46,432 bases of DNA from a virus: IMG/VR virus record IMGVR_UViG_3300033388_003269, positions 1 to 46,432 of that record. The stretch is one strand, 5' to 3'. This document shows positions 32,714 to 39,849 of the stretch, piece by piece; the stretch's first letter is position 1, and every line of letters begins with the position of its first letter. A program made the position numbers and the translations under genes. The notes beneath the pieces are model-generated. The model saw only the letters and a list, made by a program, of their open reading frames with translations. It was not told the DNA's origin and did not search any database.

Positions 32714-33234
32714 TAGTCTATATTAAAACTTTGACCATCTTCAACATGTAGTGGCCTTCCCTCTTTTTTTCTTTTATTTAACCACCTATCAAATACATCC
32801 ATTACTTGTAAGATATTTAAATTATTATTATTGGCGTAAAGACCAAAAGAATCATAAGCATCCTTTATATCACCAGAACTTTCTTGAAAAGTAGTTTTAC
32901 CCCTACGAGATCTAACATAGTCATAAACATCATCAGCTAATATTGTATATTCTTTCTTACCCCCATCTATTGGATTAACCAATTCTTTTACCATCTCCGC
33001 AAACTCCTCAACATCTTCTTCAATTACCGCATGAGCTCCATACACATTCATAATCCAATTCCTCCACCATTCTATATCTCTTTTGATATATATACCTGGT
33101 GCATTTCTTCTATTACTTTTATATTCACCTTCACCATAAAAGTAATCTTCAAAATCTTGTTCAGTGTCTACGTCACTAACCCAATCAAAATCCTCTGTTT
33201 TCTCTTTCAATATTTTACGTATTAAATTTTTCAT
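32713..33234 (-). CDS. Tagged accessory protein, unknown (ILKEK-DFDW N-terminus)
   Basis: This 173-aa protein begins MKNLIRKILKEKTEDFDWVS, sharing the ILKE...DFDW start with the 178-aa product of the same operon. Beyond residue 25 the sequences diverge. This one is acidic and Tyr-rich (EDYFYGEGEYKSNRRNAPG, IEWWRNWIMNVYGAHAVIEE) with a C-terminal helical part (LNILQVMDVFDRWLNKRKKE). No family is recognised. It overlaps the HAD gene by 4 nt and the 596-aa gene by 1 nt. Confidence 0.7.
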   Translation of the reverse strand: MKNLIRKILKEKTEDFDWVSDVDTEQDFEDYFYGEGEYKSNRRNAPGIYIKRDIEWWRNWIMNVYGAHAVIEEDVEEFAEMVKELVNPIDGGKKEYTILADDVYDYVRSRRGKTTFQESSGDIKDAYDSFGLYANNNNLNILQVMDVFDRWLNKRKKEGRPLHVEDGQSFNID

Positions 33235-34091
33235 TCTTTTTCTATTACCATTTTTCTCTTACCCTTCTCAGAGGTATCATAAACCACAAAATGAAATTCT
33301 GGATACATTTTATTGAGTTCTTCTTCAATAAATAGTTCCATAGACCTAACATTTCTAACATCATCATCAGAAAACCCTAATGACATTTTTTTATAATCAC
33401 TATTCACCAAAGTTTTTACATTATCAAACACCTTTTTTATAAAATGTTCGATAGCTATTTTTTTTGCGTGTTCTGGATTAGATGCTGTGAGAGACGTATC
33501 AATACCAAACCTTTGACCGAACTCCTTAGATGACACTGGATAGTATTCACCCATCTCATCTAAATAAAAATCAATTGTTTGTTCATCGTTTAAATCTCTA
33601 GTACTTCTCACACTTTTCTTTATATTACTAACCATTTTTTCTTTTTCCTCTTCAGTAAAAGTTTTATCTATAAAAAACTTAACACCATCCCGTAAAGTTT
33701 GGGGTTTATGTGACCTAGCTGTGTTTATACCGAAAGGGTTCGCGAAAATAAGAGCTTCTTTAAATTTATCATAACTAGGAGCAAACATTTTATTTTCTAA
33801 AGCCTTTTTAATATCTCTGATAAATGATTTAGAATCTCTAAAGTCTTTAAAGGCTATATTGGGATCATTATCTCTAAGTCTATAATTAGAATCAGTCCTA
33901 ACCTTAGAATAATCCTCAGTAGAGACATCAATAGGTTCCCACCCACCAGAAGTACTAACATCCATTTTAATGGTGGTAGGCATGTAAAGTATATTATCAT
34001 CCCAATCAAATACATAGGATCTAAGATTGTTTTCTTGTAATTTACTTTTAACCAAATTTAGTTGTGATTCAGTAATAACATACTTTTTCAT
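33231..34091 (-). CDS. HAD-superfamily phosphatase-like protein with N-terminal tag
   Basis: This is a 286-aa protein. After an N-terminal tag (MKKYVITESQLNLVKSKLQE) it shows HAD motif I, YVFDWDDNIL, with nucleophile D29 and D31. A cap region follows, then a motif II-like INTARSHKP around residue 122. A motif IV-like GFSDDDVRNV lies near 250. These are the elements of haloacid dehalogenase hydrolases such as polynucleotide or nucleotide phosphatases. The substrate is unknown. The tag resembles the starts of the 194-aa and 235-aa proteins and ends in L-Q-E directly before the catalytic domain, consistent with cleavage after Glu20. It is the first gene of the operon, 20 nt after a late-type motif. 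Confidence 0.75.
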   Translation of the reverse strand: MKKYVITESQLNLVKSKLQENNLRSYVFDWDDNILYMPTTIKMDVSTSGGWEPIDVSTEDYSKVRTDSNYRLRDNDPNIAFKDFRDSKSFIRDIKKALENKMFAPSYDKFKEALIFANPFGINTARSHKPQTLRDGVKFFIDKTFTEEEKEKMVSNIKKSVRSTRDLNDEQTIDFYLDEMGEYYPVSSKEFGQRFGIDTSLTASNPEHAKKIAIEHFIKKVFDNVKTLVNSDYKKMSLGFSDDDVRNVRSMELFIEEELNKMYPEFHFVVYDTSEKGKRKMVIEKE

Positions 34092-34111
34092 ATAAAATAT
34101 TTATATTTATA

Positions 34112-34120
34112 TATAAATAT
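34112..34120 (-). promoter_or_regulatory. Late-type promoter motif
   Basis: The gene strand reads TGATATTTATATATAAATAT, 20 nt before the ATG at 34091. It would drive the four-gene tagged-protein operon. Confidence 0.55.
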
Positions 34121-34141
34121 CACTCTTTTTAATAAAAAATA

Positions 34142-34173
34142 TTGGTATTATTAGGTGTTTTAGGATAATTTTT
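34142..34173 (+). promoter_or_regulatory. Candidate host-type promoter, one mismatch
   Basis: TTG (34142-34144), a 21-nt spacer and TAATTTTT (34166-34173; G to T at the last position) lie upstream of the 124-aa membrane protein gene. Confidence 0.35.
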
Positions 34174-34194
34174 TTAATTTTATAAAAAAATAAT

Positions 34195-34569
34195 ATGTCA
34201 GATTTAAGATATTACGTAGAGGACAAAGGTCTCACAGAAGAAGAAATGGTAAAAAACATATCTATCATAGTGGACGATATTAATCACAAAGGGGATAAGG
34301 TTAAGGAAAGTGTAAAACATTTTTGGTTTTTAATCCTTGGGGTGATTATTTCTTTGGTATTGAGTCTACCATATTTTGTACCTATGTTATTCGGTATTGC
34401 CTCTTTTATGGTTTTACTTTTATGTGGGTTTTTTTCTAATAAAAGAAAGGAAAGAATAAATGATTATTGGTTTATTGTTATAAAATGTAAGGAGAGTGGT
34501 GTTCTAAACAAAGATAACCTTAAAAAGTTAGAAAAATTTGAGATTAATGAGTTATTTGGTAATAAATAA
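34195..34569 (+). CDS. Small two-helix membrane protein, unknown
   Basis: This 124-aa protein has a charged N-terminal 40 residues (MSDLRYYVEDKGLTEEEMVK). Two adjacent transmembrane helices follow (FWFLILGVIISLVLSLPYF and MLFGIASFMVLLLCGFF), then a basic cytoplasmic tail (NKRKERINDYW). No family is recognised. It is convergent or divergent with late genes and probably expressed from its own promoter, like the next membrane gene. Early host-membrane functions (superinfection exclusion, holin-like or envelope modulation) are possible, but nothing in the sequence decides. Confidence 0.65.
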   Translation: MSDLRYYVEDKGLTEEEMVKNISIIVDDINHKGDKVKESVKHFWFLILGVIISLVLSLPYFVPMLFGIASFMVLLLCGFFSNKRKERINDYWFIVIKCKESGVLNKDNLKKLEKFEINELFGNK

Positions 34570-34571
34570 TT

Positions 34572-34601
34572 TTGTTAATTAAATAATAATTATTATATTT
34601 G
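34572..34601 (+). promoter_or_regulatory. Host-type (Bacteroidetes) promoter with near-leaderless gene
   Basis: TTG (34572-34574), a 19-nt spacer and TATATTTG (34594-34601) match the consensus exactly. The ATG at 34605 is 4 nt after the -7 element, so transcription would begin at or next to the start codon. Confidence 0.65.
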
Positions 34602-34604
34602 TAT

Positions 34605-34871
34605 ATGAAAAAATTAAAAATATTAAAAAGTATTTTGTTTCTAACAATAATTAGAAATGGTCTGAGTATTATTTTTATTTGGTTATTAGTGTTCCAAGCC
34701 TTCCTAGGTTGGTTATTTGAATTACCTTTATTATTTTCCTTGTTTTCACATTTTATTGTGTGGTATTCAATTATGGTCATTAAAATAAAACCAATACAAA
34801 AAGAATATGATGATGATATGTTGGAGATATCCAATATGATAAAAGAACTAAAACAAGAAATCTCCCAATAA
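34605..34871 (+). CDS. Small membrane protein, unknown
   Basis: This 88-aa protein starts at the ATG at 34605. A TTG two codons upstream overlaps the promoter -7 element and is rejected as the start. It has a basic start (MKKLKILKSILFLTIIRNG), two hydrophobic helices (IIFIWLLVFQAFLGWLFELP and LLFSLFSHFIVWYSIMVIKI) and an acidic coiled tail (DDDMLEISNMIKELKQEIS). The small size and two-helix form recall phage membrane modulators, but no holin or antiholin family is recognised. It probably acts in the inner membrane with the positive end inside. Confidence 0.6.
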   Translation: MKKLKILKSILFLTIIRNGLSIIFIWLLVFQAFLGWLFELPLLFSLFSHFIVWYSIMVIKIKPIQKEYDDDMLEISNMIKELKQEISQ

Positions 34872-34900
34872 AAAACCCCCACAGTATTGTGAGGGTTTAA
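34871..34900. terminator. Bidirectional terminator
   Basis: A 10-bp stem with one mismatch (AAACCCCCAC at 34873-34882 with GTGAGGGTTT at 34889-34898) has a 6-nt loop. It lies between the convergent membrane gene and the 194-aa gene. Confidence 0.75.
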
Positions 34901-34920
34901 TTAATATTTAAGGTTTTTTA

Positions 34921-35505
34921 TTAATATCTAATATCACCAGTTTTATCTCTTGTTCTTTTATTAGTAGCCGAACCACCTATAACAGCTCCAGGTACTAATA
35001 TAGCTAACATAATCATAACCACTAAACCAACTGGTAAACCAAGTGTGTACATACCCGCTCCTATAGCCGCTTTAAGTAAAACACCTACCGCAGTTACAAA
35101 GGCTGCACCAGCAGTACCCCATCCACCAATCTCTTTAACTCTATTGATAGCTCTATCTACTTTACTCATTTTACCCTTTTCAGATTCGTTGATTAAATTA
35201 CCCATACTTAAAATAGCTTCCATAACTTCTTTGTTGTCCTCTATTTCTTCAGTAGGTACATCTTCTGCATCTACTTTAGAAGCTGTTGATTTAACAGTAG
35301 CTAAAGCATCTTGTACTTCTGGGTCGTCAGATTGACTTAATTTATCTAAAAATGCTTCTACTTTAGATTTGAATTTCATTTTAAGTCTATCAAACATACC
35401 TTCTCCTAAAACTTCTTCTTTGTTTTCCACTAAAGAATTGTCAGAAACTAGAGACTCGACTACCATCTCTAATTGTTCTTTTGTTACTTTATATCTTTTT
35501 TTCAT
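34921..35505 (-). CDS. Tagged two-helix membrane protein, unknown
   Basis: This 194-aa protein has an N-terminus (MKKRYKVTKEQLEMVVESLV) that matches the tag of the HAD protein. It reaches L-G-E (VLGEGMFDRL) at about residue 36, a plausible processing site. A charged helical stretch follows, then two hydrophobic helices (AGAAFVTAVGVLLKAAIGAG and TLGLPVGLVVMIMLAILVPG) and a basic tail (NKRTRDKTGDIRY). If packaged, it could act on the host membrane during entry. It lies 7 nt after the 235-aa gene and shares its transcript. Confidence 0.7.
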   Translation of the reverse strand: MKKRYKVTKEQLEMVVESLVSDNSLVENKEEVLGEGMFDRLKMKFKSKVEAFLDKLSQSDDPEVQDALATVKSTASKVDAEDVPTEEIEDNKEVMEAILSMGNLINESEKGKMSKVDRAINRVKEIGGWGTAGAAFVTAVGVLLKAAIGAGMYTLGLPVGLVVMIMLAILVPGAVIGGSATNKRTRDKTGDIRY

Positions 35506-35512
35506 TTTAATA

Positions 35513-36220
35513 TTACTTTTTATAATTTACCATTTTATTGAAGAAATCCATATCTTCTTTTATAATTTCTTTATTAGTTGTGTTAGATAAAGCCTCAGTC
35601 AAACCATTTACCGATTCTTCTACTGAAGTATTCTCACCTTCTTTAACTTCTTCTTCTTTAACTTCTGTAACAGTATAAGTTTTACCATCTACTTTGAACG
35701 TATTCTCACCTTTTTCTTTTGCTTTAGCTAAAGCTCCAGAAAACTCATTACCCTCATCAACACCTGCTTCAGACATACCTTCACAACCTTCACATACACC
35801 CTCAACCATTCTACCACCACATTCGTTACACATTTGTTCTTCATTCATATGGTCACCCATATCGTTCATATAATCACCTTCCTTCATCTCATCTTCGTAA
35901 GAAAGAGTAACATTATTGTTACAATCACATTTACCATCTTTGTGTAACATATCCATTTGTTCTTTAGAAATAACAACACAGTCCATTTTTTCTGAACCTA
36001 ATTTTTCTAATAGTTCAGCCATTTTTTTATCATCACCTTTAATATCTTCGGTGTATACTAGACATTTATCACCACACATACAATGACCTTCTTTATGAAG
36101 TTCATCCATTTGGTCTTTAGTGACTTTCATTTCGTCTTTAGACTCTACCACATTATTCATTTCACTCATGGTATTTTCCATAACTAAGTCTAGTTGTTTT
36201 TTTGTTACAATTTTTGACAT
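35513..36220 (-). CDS. Tagged acidic protein with duplicated motif and zinc ribbon
   Basis: This 235-aa protein starts MSKIVTKKQLDLVMENTMSE, matching the neighbouring tags. Residues 31-58 and 82-109 are two copies of one module (VTKDQMDELHKEGHCMCGDK and ISKEQMDMLHKDGKCDCNNN), each with a Cys pair. A zinc ribbon-like C-x2-C...C-x2-C follows (C131, C134, C143, C146; CNECGGRMVEGVCEGC). Residues about 160-200 contain ALAKAKEKGENTFKVDGKTY, a small beta segment. The protein is strongly acidic. No function is known; a core or internal virion protein is plausible. It is first in a two-gene unit with a late-type motif 15 nt upstream. Confidence 0.7.
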   Translation of the reverse strand: MSKIVTKKQLDLVMENTMSEMNNVVESKDEMKVTKDQMDELHKEGHCMCGDKCLVYTEDIKGDDKKMAELLEKLGSEKMDCVVISKEQMDMLHKDGKCDCNNNVTLSYEDEMKEGDYMNDMGDHMNEEQMCNECGGRMVEGVCEGCEGMSEAGVDEGNEFSGALAKAKEKGENTFKVDGKTYTVTEVKEEEVKEGENTSVEESVNGLTEALSNTTNKEIIKEDMDFFNKMVNYKK

Positions 36221-36235
36221 AATATTCTTTTTTAA

Positions 36236-36244
36236 TATAAATAT
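36236..36244 (-). promoter_or_regulatory. Late-type promoter motif
   Basis: The gene strand reads ACATATTTATATTAAAAAAG, 15 nt before the ATG at 36220 and immediately after the sheath terminator. Confidence 0.6.
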
Positions 36245-36245
36245 G

Positions 36246-36280
36246 TTAAAATGGGGAAAACTGTTTAGTAATCCCCATTT
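36246..36280 (-). terminator. Terminator of the tail sheath gene
   Basis: A 9-bp stem (AAATGGGGA at 36249-36257 with TCCCCATTT at 36272-36280) has a 14-nt loop, and the minus strand continues with T-rich sequence. It follows the sheath stop by about 15 nt. Confidence 0.65.
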
Positions 36281-36294
36281 ATTAATTTCACATC

Positions 36295-39111
36295 TTAGAT
36301 ATCATCGAATGACGCTCCAGTAGGAGTTACATTAAACTCTAAGATTATAAATTCTAAGGTAGGAATTGGTTTTAAAAATATCTTACCTCTCATTTCATTT
36401 CTATCAATTTCTTCAGGGTCACTAGAAAGTTGAACTCTAAAGTCTGATAAACCTCTTTCTCTTCTAATATTATCTAAAATTGGATTTACTAAGTTTAAGA
36501 ATTGATTTCTAACTATTTGGTCGTTTTGTTCAAATAACAATCTTACCGCTACTGCTGAAATTAATTTTCTAGTTTGTAGTAACAATCTTCTAATATTTAA
36601 TCTATCTAAAGCTGAATCAGCAACTTGTAGGTTTTTGTTACCCCAGATTAAAGTACCCTCATCAGAATAGAACGCCATTGGGTTAATTCTACCTTCATAA
36701 AGTGTATCTCTTTGTGATTCAGTTAATTTAGTTCTTGGTTGAATAGCTACAGTTCTACCTCTTGTATAACCTGCTGTTGCGTACCATGGGAAAGCTATAT
36801 TATCTGTAAGTGCTATATCTTTTACCACTTCTAGTGTTGGTGGTAAGAATATGTTTATAGAGTTCTCACTATCTTTCATTTGAATCCAAGGCCAGTAAGT
36901 GGCTGTATAGTTAGAATCTAAATCAGCGTCACTTAAGATGTCTACTATAGCATCTGGTGATAACTTATCTATTGTGTTAAAACCTAATCCATTTAAGTCA
37001 AATGAAGAATCTTCTTGAACAGCTCCGTCTGGAGAAGTAACTAAATAAATTGAGTCAGCTCTATCTTCCTCTACCATATCGATAGTCTCCTCAACTAAAC
37101 TTAAGTTAGATTGATAATCTATACCTGGTGTTGTAAACACATTTATGTTAACACTCTCTGGATTTTGGAAAGTTTGTATAGCTTCTAAATAAGCGTAGTA
37201 ATCTGAAGTACCAATAGTATTACTTAGTTGACTAAATTCAGATGATGTTAAACCAGCTGTAAAACCAGCCTTACCTATTCTATATCTATCAGTGTTTGTT
37301 CTTGGTGTAGTACCAGACTCTCTATGACAATTCCAACCATCAAAACCTAAGTAAGGTACTAATGTGAATTTTCTAGCGTTAACACTTTCATAAACAGTAT
37401 CTTGTATCGCTAAAGCGTCAGTAAATGGACAACAACCAACAATAAACTCACCAGCTACAGTAGCTCCACTGTCCATATGGAAACCTTTAGTAGTGGCTGT
37501 CCATGGATTTGGTGATGAATCATTAGTATAACCCTTCCAATCAAACATGTCTTGGTCGATTCCTACAGTGTTAGATATACCTAAATAAACTTTTCTTAAT
37601 TTATCATTAGTTAAGTCATAAGAACTTTTATACTCTAATTCTGGTGCTAAAGCCGTAGTTAAAGAATCACTAGTTACATAATCTCTAACTCTATACCCCT
37701 CAAATCCTGATGGGAAAGCGTCTGTTGGTGCGTCAGGATTAAGTACTAACATGATAAATCTACTTCTAAGTGGATACTCACCATCTGCTGTACCTATTCT
37801 TTCACCAATAAATGAATTATCGTTAGGGTCTAACGAACATCTAGAGAATCTTTCTAATATTTGTGGTCTAGAATCTAAATCGTAGAATTCTCTAACAACA
37901 ACATCAAAAGTCTTATCTTCTAAATTAATTCTTTGTATTGATATTTTTATTTCTTTATTTGCTCCGCTACCGTCTGAAATAGAAATAAACTTAAATAGTT
38001 TATCTACTTGATTACCTCGTAGTTCAGAAACTATCCAAGGAGTCTCAGGTGTTTGCCATTGTTGTTGGTAGTTATCAAAACTATCAAAATGTAATAATTG
38101 TGATTTTAAACCTAAAATTTTACCGTTAGTAATTAAATCAGATAACATGTTAGGGTAAATTTCTTCTACCCATACTCTAGTATCTCTATCAGAACAACTC
38201 TGACCAATAACCCTAGGTAAATAATTTCTTTTTGTAGAATCTAAAGAAGCTTTATAAGTTTCTACACTAGTAAATCCAGAACTAGAAGCTGATAGAGTAA
38301 AGTTACCTAAAGGATCAGTTGATGTTAAACTAAAGTCACCCACTAAACCAGTTGTTGATTGGTCCGTTCTCCAATAAAGAACATCACTAATAACGTCAGC
38401 TCTAGACCTTACCATCGCTAATATTTTGTTTTCACAATCATAAGCGTCCGCCGTAAATGTACTTGTTACACCACTTATTGTACCAGTAAGTCCTGTTGAG
38501 TTAACTGATGTAACCTCACCAGCTATAGCAGAACCATCGAAAGTACCACCACTAACTTTAGTGAATGCTATCTCACCACCACCTGGTAATGAAAAATCAG
38601 TACCAACACCCGTATAAGGATTTACGTTGATACCAGCGTTATCGTCTATTAAGTTTTCAGCTTCAGTAGCTCCCGCTCCAGCAAATCCAAAGAACTCTAA
38701 TGTAGCTCCCGCTCCTGAGAAAGAAGCTGTGAATGTACCAGTAGAAGCAGTTGTTATTGTACTAGGGTCGTAATCAGCATCAGCTACAATTGCCCAAGCC
38801 GCTCCAGCATCATAACCAGTTAAACCTAATATTCTAGTTACAAATAACTGATTAGATTCTGTTAAATACTGTTTAGCTATATAAGAAGCTTCAAATTGAG
38901 GTTTACCATTTAAAAATATTCTAGGATTTAGTCCACCGAATATTGTGGTATACTCTTCATAATTTGTTATAAAAATAGGTTCGAAAGCTGGACCTTTAAC
39001 AGTCTCACCAACTATACCTAATGTTGTAACACCAACTTGTTGTGCTACAAATGTTAAATCTTTTTCTGATGTAAACACACCTGGTGATACATATACTTTA
39101 TTGTCTGCCAT
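36295..39111 (-). CDS. 18: Tail sheath protein (gp18)
   Basis: This 938-aa protein begins MADNKVYVSPGVFTSEKDLT, with the YVSPGVFxxE start typical of contractile sheath subunits. It continues with LGIVGETVKGPAFEPIFITN. The C-terminal domain has NIRRLLLQTRKLISAVAVRL, FEQND and an FLKPIPTLEFIILEF-type end, also typical. It is larger than T4 gp18 (659 aa). An Ala/Gly/Thr-rich insertion around residues 110-250 (TASTGTFTASFSGAGATLEF...) is probably an exposed surface domain. Sheath subunits wrap the tube and contract to drive it into the host. It has a late-type motif upstream and a terminator downstream, as expected for a high-copy gene. Confidence 0.95.
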   Translation of the reverse strand: MADNKVYVSPGVFTSEKDLTFVAQQVGVTTLGIVGETVKGPAFEPIFITNYEEYTTIFGGLNPRIFLNGKPQFEASYIAKQYLTESNQLFVTRILGLTGYDAGAAWAIVADADYDPSTITTASTGTFTASFSGAGATLEFFGFAGAGATEAENLIDDNAGINVNPYTGVGTDFSLPGGGEIAFTKVSGGTFDGSAIAGEVTSVNSTGLTGTISGVTSTFTADAYDCENKILAMVRSRADVISDVLYWRTDQSTTGLVGDFSLTSTDPLGNFTLSASSSGFTSVETYKASLDSTKRNYLPRVIGQSCSDRDTRVWVEEIYPNMLSDLITNGKILGLKSQLLHFDSFDNYQQQWQTPETPWIVSELRGNQVDKLFKFISISDGSGANKEIKISIQRINLEDKTFDVVVREFYDLDSRPQILERFSRCSLDPNDNSFIGERIGTADGEYPLRSRFIMLVLNPDAPTDAFPSGFEGYRVRDYVTSDSLTTALAPELEYKSSYDLTNDKLRKVYLGISNTVGIDQDMFDWKGYTNDSSPNPWTATTKGFHMDSGATVAGEFIVGCCPFTDALAIQDTVYESVNARKFTLVPYLGFDGWNCHRESGTTPRTNTDRYRIGKAGFTAGLTSSEFSQLSNTIGTSDYYAYLEAIQTFQNPESVNINVFTTPGIDYQSNLSLVEETIDMVEEDRADSIYLVTSPDGAVQEDSSFDLNGLGFNTIDKLSPDAIVDILSDADLDSNYTATYWPWIQMKDSENSINIFLPPTLEVVKDIALTDNIAFPWYATAGYTRGRTVAIQPRTKLTESQRDTLYEGRINPMAFYSDEGTLIWGNKNLQVADSALDRLNIRRLLLQTRKLISAVAVRLLFEQNDQIVRNQFLNLVNPILDNIRRERGLSDFRVQLSSDPEEIDRNEMRGKIFLKPIPTLEFIILEFNVTPTGASFDDI

Positions 39112-39147
39112 TGAAAAATGTTTTTTCTTTTTATGTTATTTTCTAAT

Positions 39148-39156
39148 AATAAATAT
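39148..39156 (-). promoter_or_regulatory. Late-type promoter motif
   Basis: The gene strand reads TAATATTTATTATTAGAAAA, 36 nt before the sheath ATG. Confidence 0.5.
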
Positions 39157-39180
39157 TAGATAAAAACTCAAAAAATTTAT

Positions 39181-39200
39181 TTTATGGTATATACCATAAA
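39181..39200. promoter_or_regulatory. 20-bp perfect palindrome, candidate operator
   Basis: TTTATGGTATATACCATAAA is perfectly palindromic. It lies between the sheath promoter motif and the ribbon-helix-helix gene, so a bound dimer pair could regulate either side. Confidence 0.6.
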
Positions 39201-39237
39201 ATAAGTATGAAAAAAAAGATACTTTTATCATACTTAT
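39201..39237. promoter_or_regulatory. 10-bp inverted repeat adjoining the palindrome
   Basis: ATAAGTATGA (39201-39210) and TCATACTTAT (39228-39237) are exact inverted copies separated by 17 nt. This could be a second operator or an mRNA hairpin just upstream of the small regulator gene. Confidence 0.5.
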
Positions 39238-39250
39238 AGAGAAAAGCCAT

Positions 39251-39412
39251 ATGAAAAGAGATAAAAACTTGAAAATTACACCTCAAACACATAAAATATT
39301 AAAAGACTATTGTGACAAAAATGGTTTAAAAATGTTCGCTTTTGTTGAAAAGTTAATAAAAGATAAATGTAAAACTAAGATAGATATTTACGGTGATGAG
39401 ATATTACAATAA
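39251..39412 (+). CDS. Small ribbon-helix-helix-like regulator
   Basis: This 53-aa protein reads MKRDKNLKITPQTHKILKDY followed by CDKNGLKMFAFVEKLIKDKC. The layout is a short basic beta strand (NLKIT), helix A (PQTHKILKDYCDKN), a Gly turn and helix B (KMFAFVEKLIKDK). This fits the MetJ/Arc ribbon-helix-helix fold, whose dimers bind palindromic DNA. It starts 14 nt after the inverted-repeat array, pointing to autoregulation. It is convergent with the 143-aa gene, whose stop lies 6 nt away, with no terminator between them. The frame is short, but the fold match and the upstream palindromes make it convincing. Confidence 0.75.
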   Translation: MKRDKNLKITPQTHKILKDYCDKNGLKMFAFVEKLIKDKCKTKIDIYGDEILQ

Positions 39413-39417
39413 ATATT

Positions 39418-39849
39418 TTAAAAAGTTAATAATTGATAAGTCACCTCAATATTTACAAAACCATCCCCACCAGTGATTAGACCAAACCTTAAATTCGTAG
39501 TTAAAGGTTGACCCAATTCTGTTACAGTATTAAAACCACTCATTATCTCATTACTACTTCCTGTCGGTATTGTAGCGGAAACAGTCATATTACCAGTAAT
39601 GTTATTTAACTTTAAAAAATCAAAACCACCAACAACGTAGGGTGTGGTACCATATACATATTTAAAAACCCCTGAGATTTGATAATATTCATTTGGGTTT
39701 GGAGTTGGTAAGACGGTTACCAAATCATTATTCAATATATTGGGTGATGTGTAACTTACAGTAGTAAAGTTAGAATTTGTAGAACCAGTAGAACCACTTT
39801 CTACAATAAAGTATTTTATAATATCAGGACCACAATTCTTATTCATCAT
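39418..39849 (-). CDS. Probable small virion protein, unknown
   Basis: This 143-aa protein is rich in Thr, Ser, Asn, Gly and Val and predicted mainly beta (LTTNLRFGLITGGDGFVNIE, VSATIPTGSSNEIM). It is like a decoration, collar or fibre-type domain. No family is recognised. It is translated last in a three-gene unit with the 346-aa and 172-aa genes (ATGA overlap of 4 nt upstream). Its neighbours suggest a neck or tail-end role. Confidence 0.6.
   Translation of the reverse strand: MMNKNCGPDIIKYFIVESGSTGSTNSNFTTVSYTSPNILNNDLVTVLPTPNPNEYYQISGVFKYVYGTTPYVVGGFDFLKLNNITGNMTVSATIPTGSSNEIMSGFNTVTELGQPLTTNLRFGLITGGDGFVNIEVTYQLLTF

Noticed and set aside
34599-34604. TTG start two codons upstream of the 88-aa gene
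   Set aside because: It overlaps the promoter -7 element TATATTTG, so it would not be transcribed.
34544-34882. 112-aa minus-strand frame opposite the 88-aa membrane gene
   Set aside because: The plus-strand reading has an exact host-type promoter, an ATG in the right place and a terminator. The minus reading has none of these.
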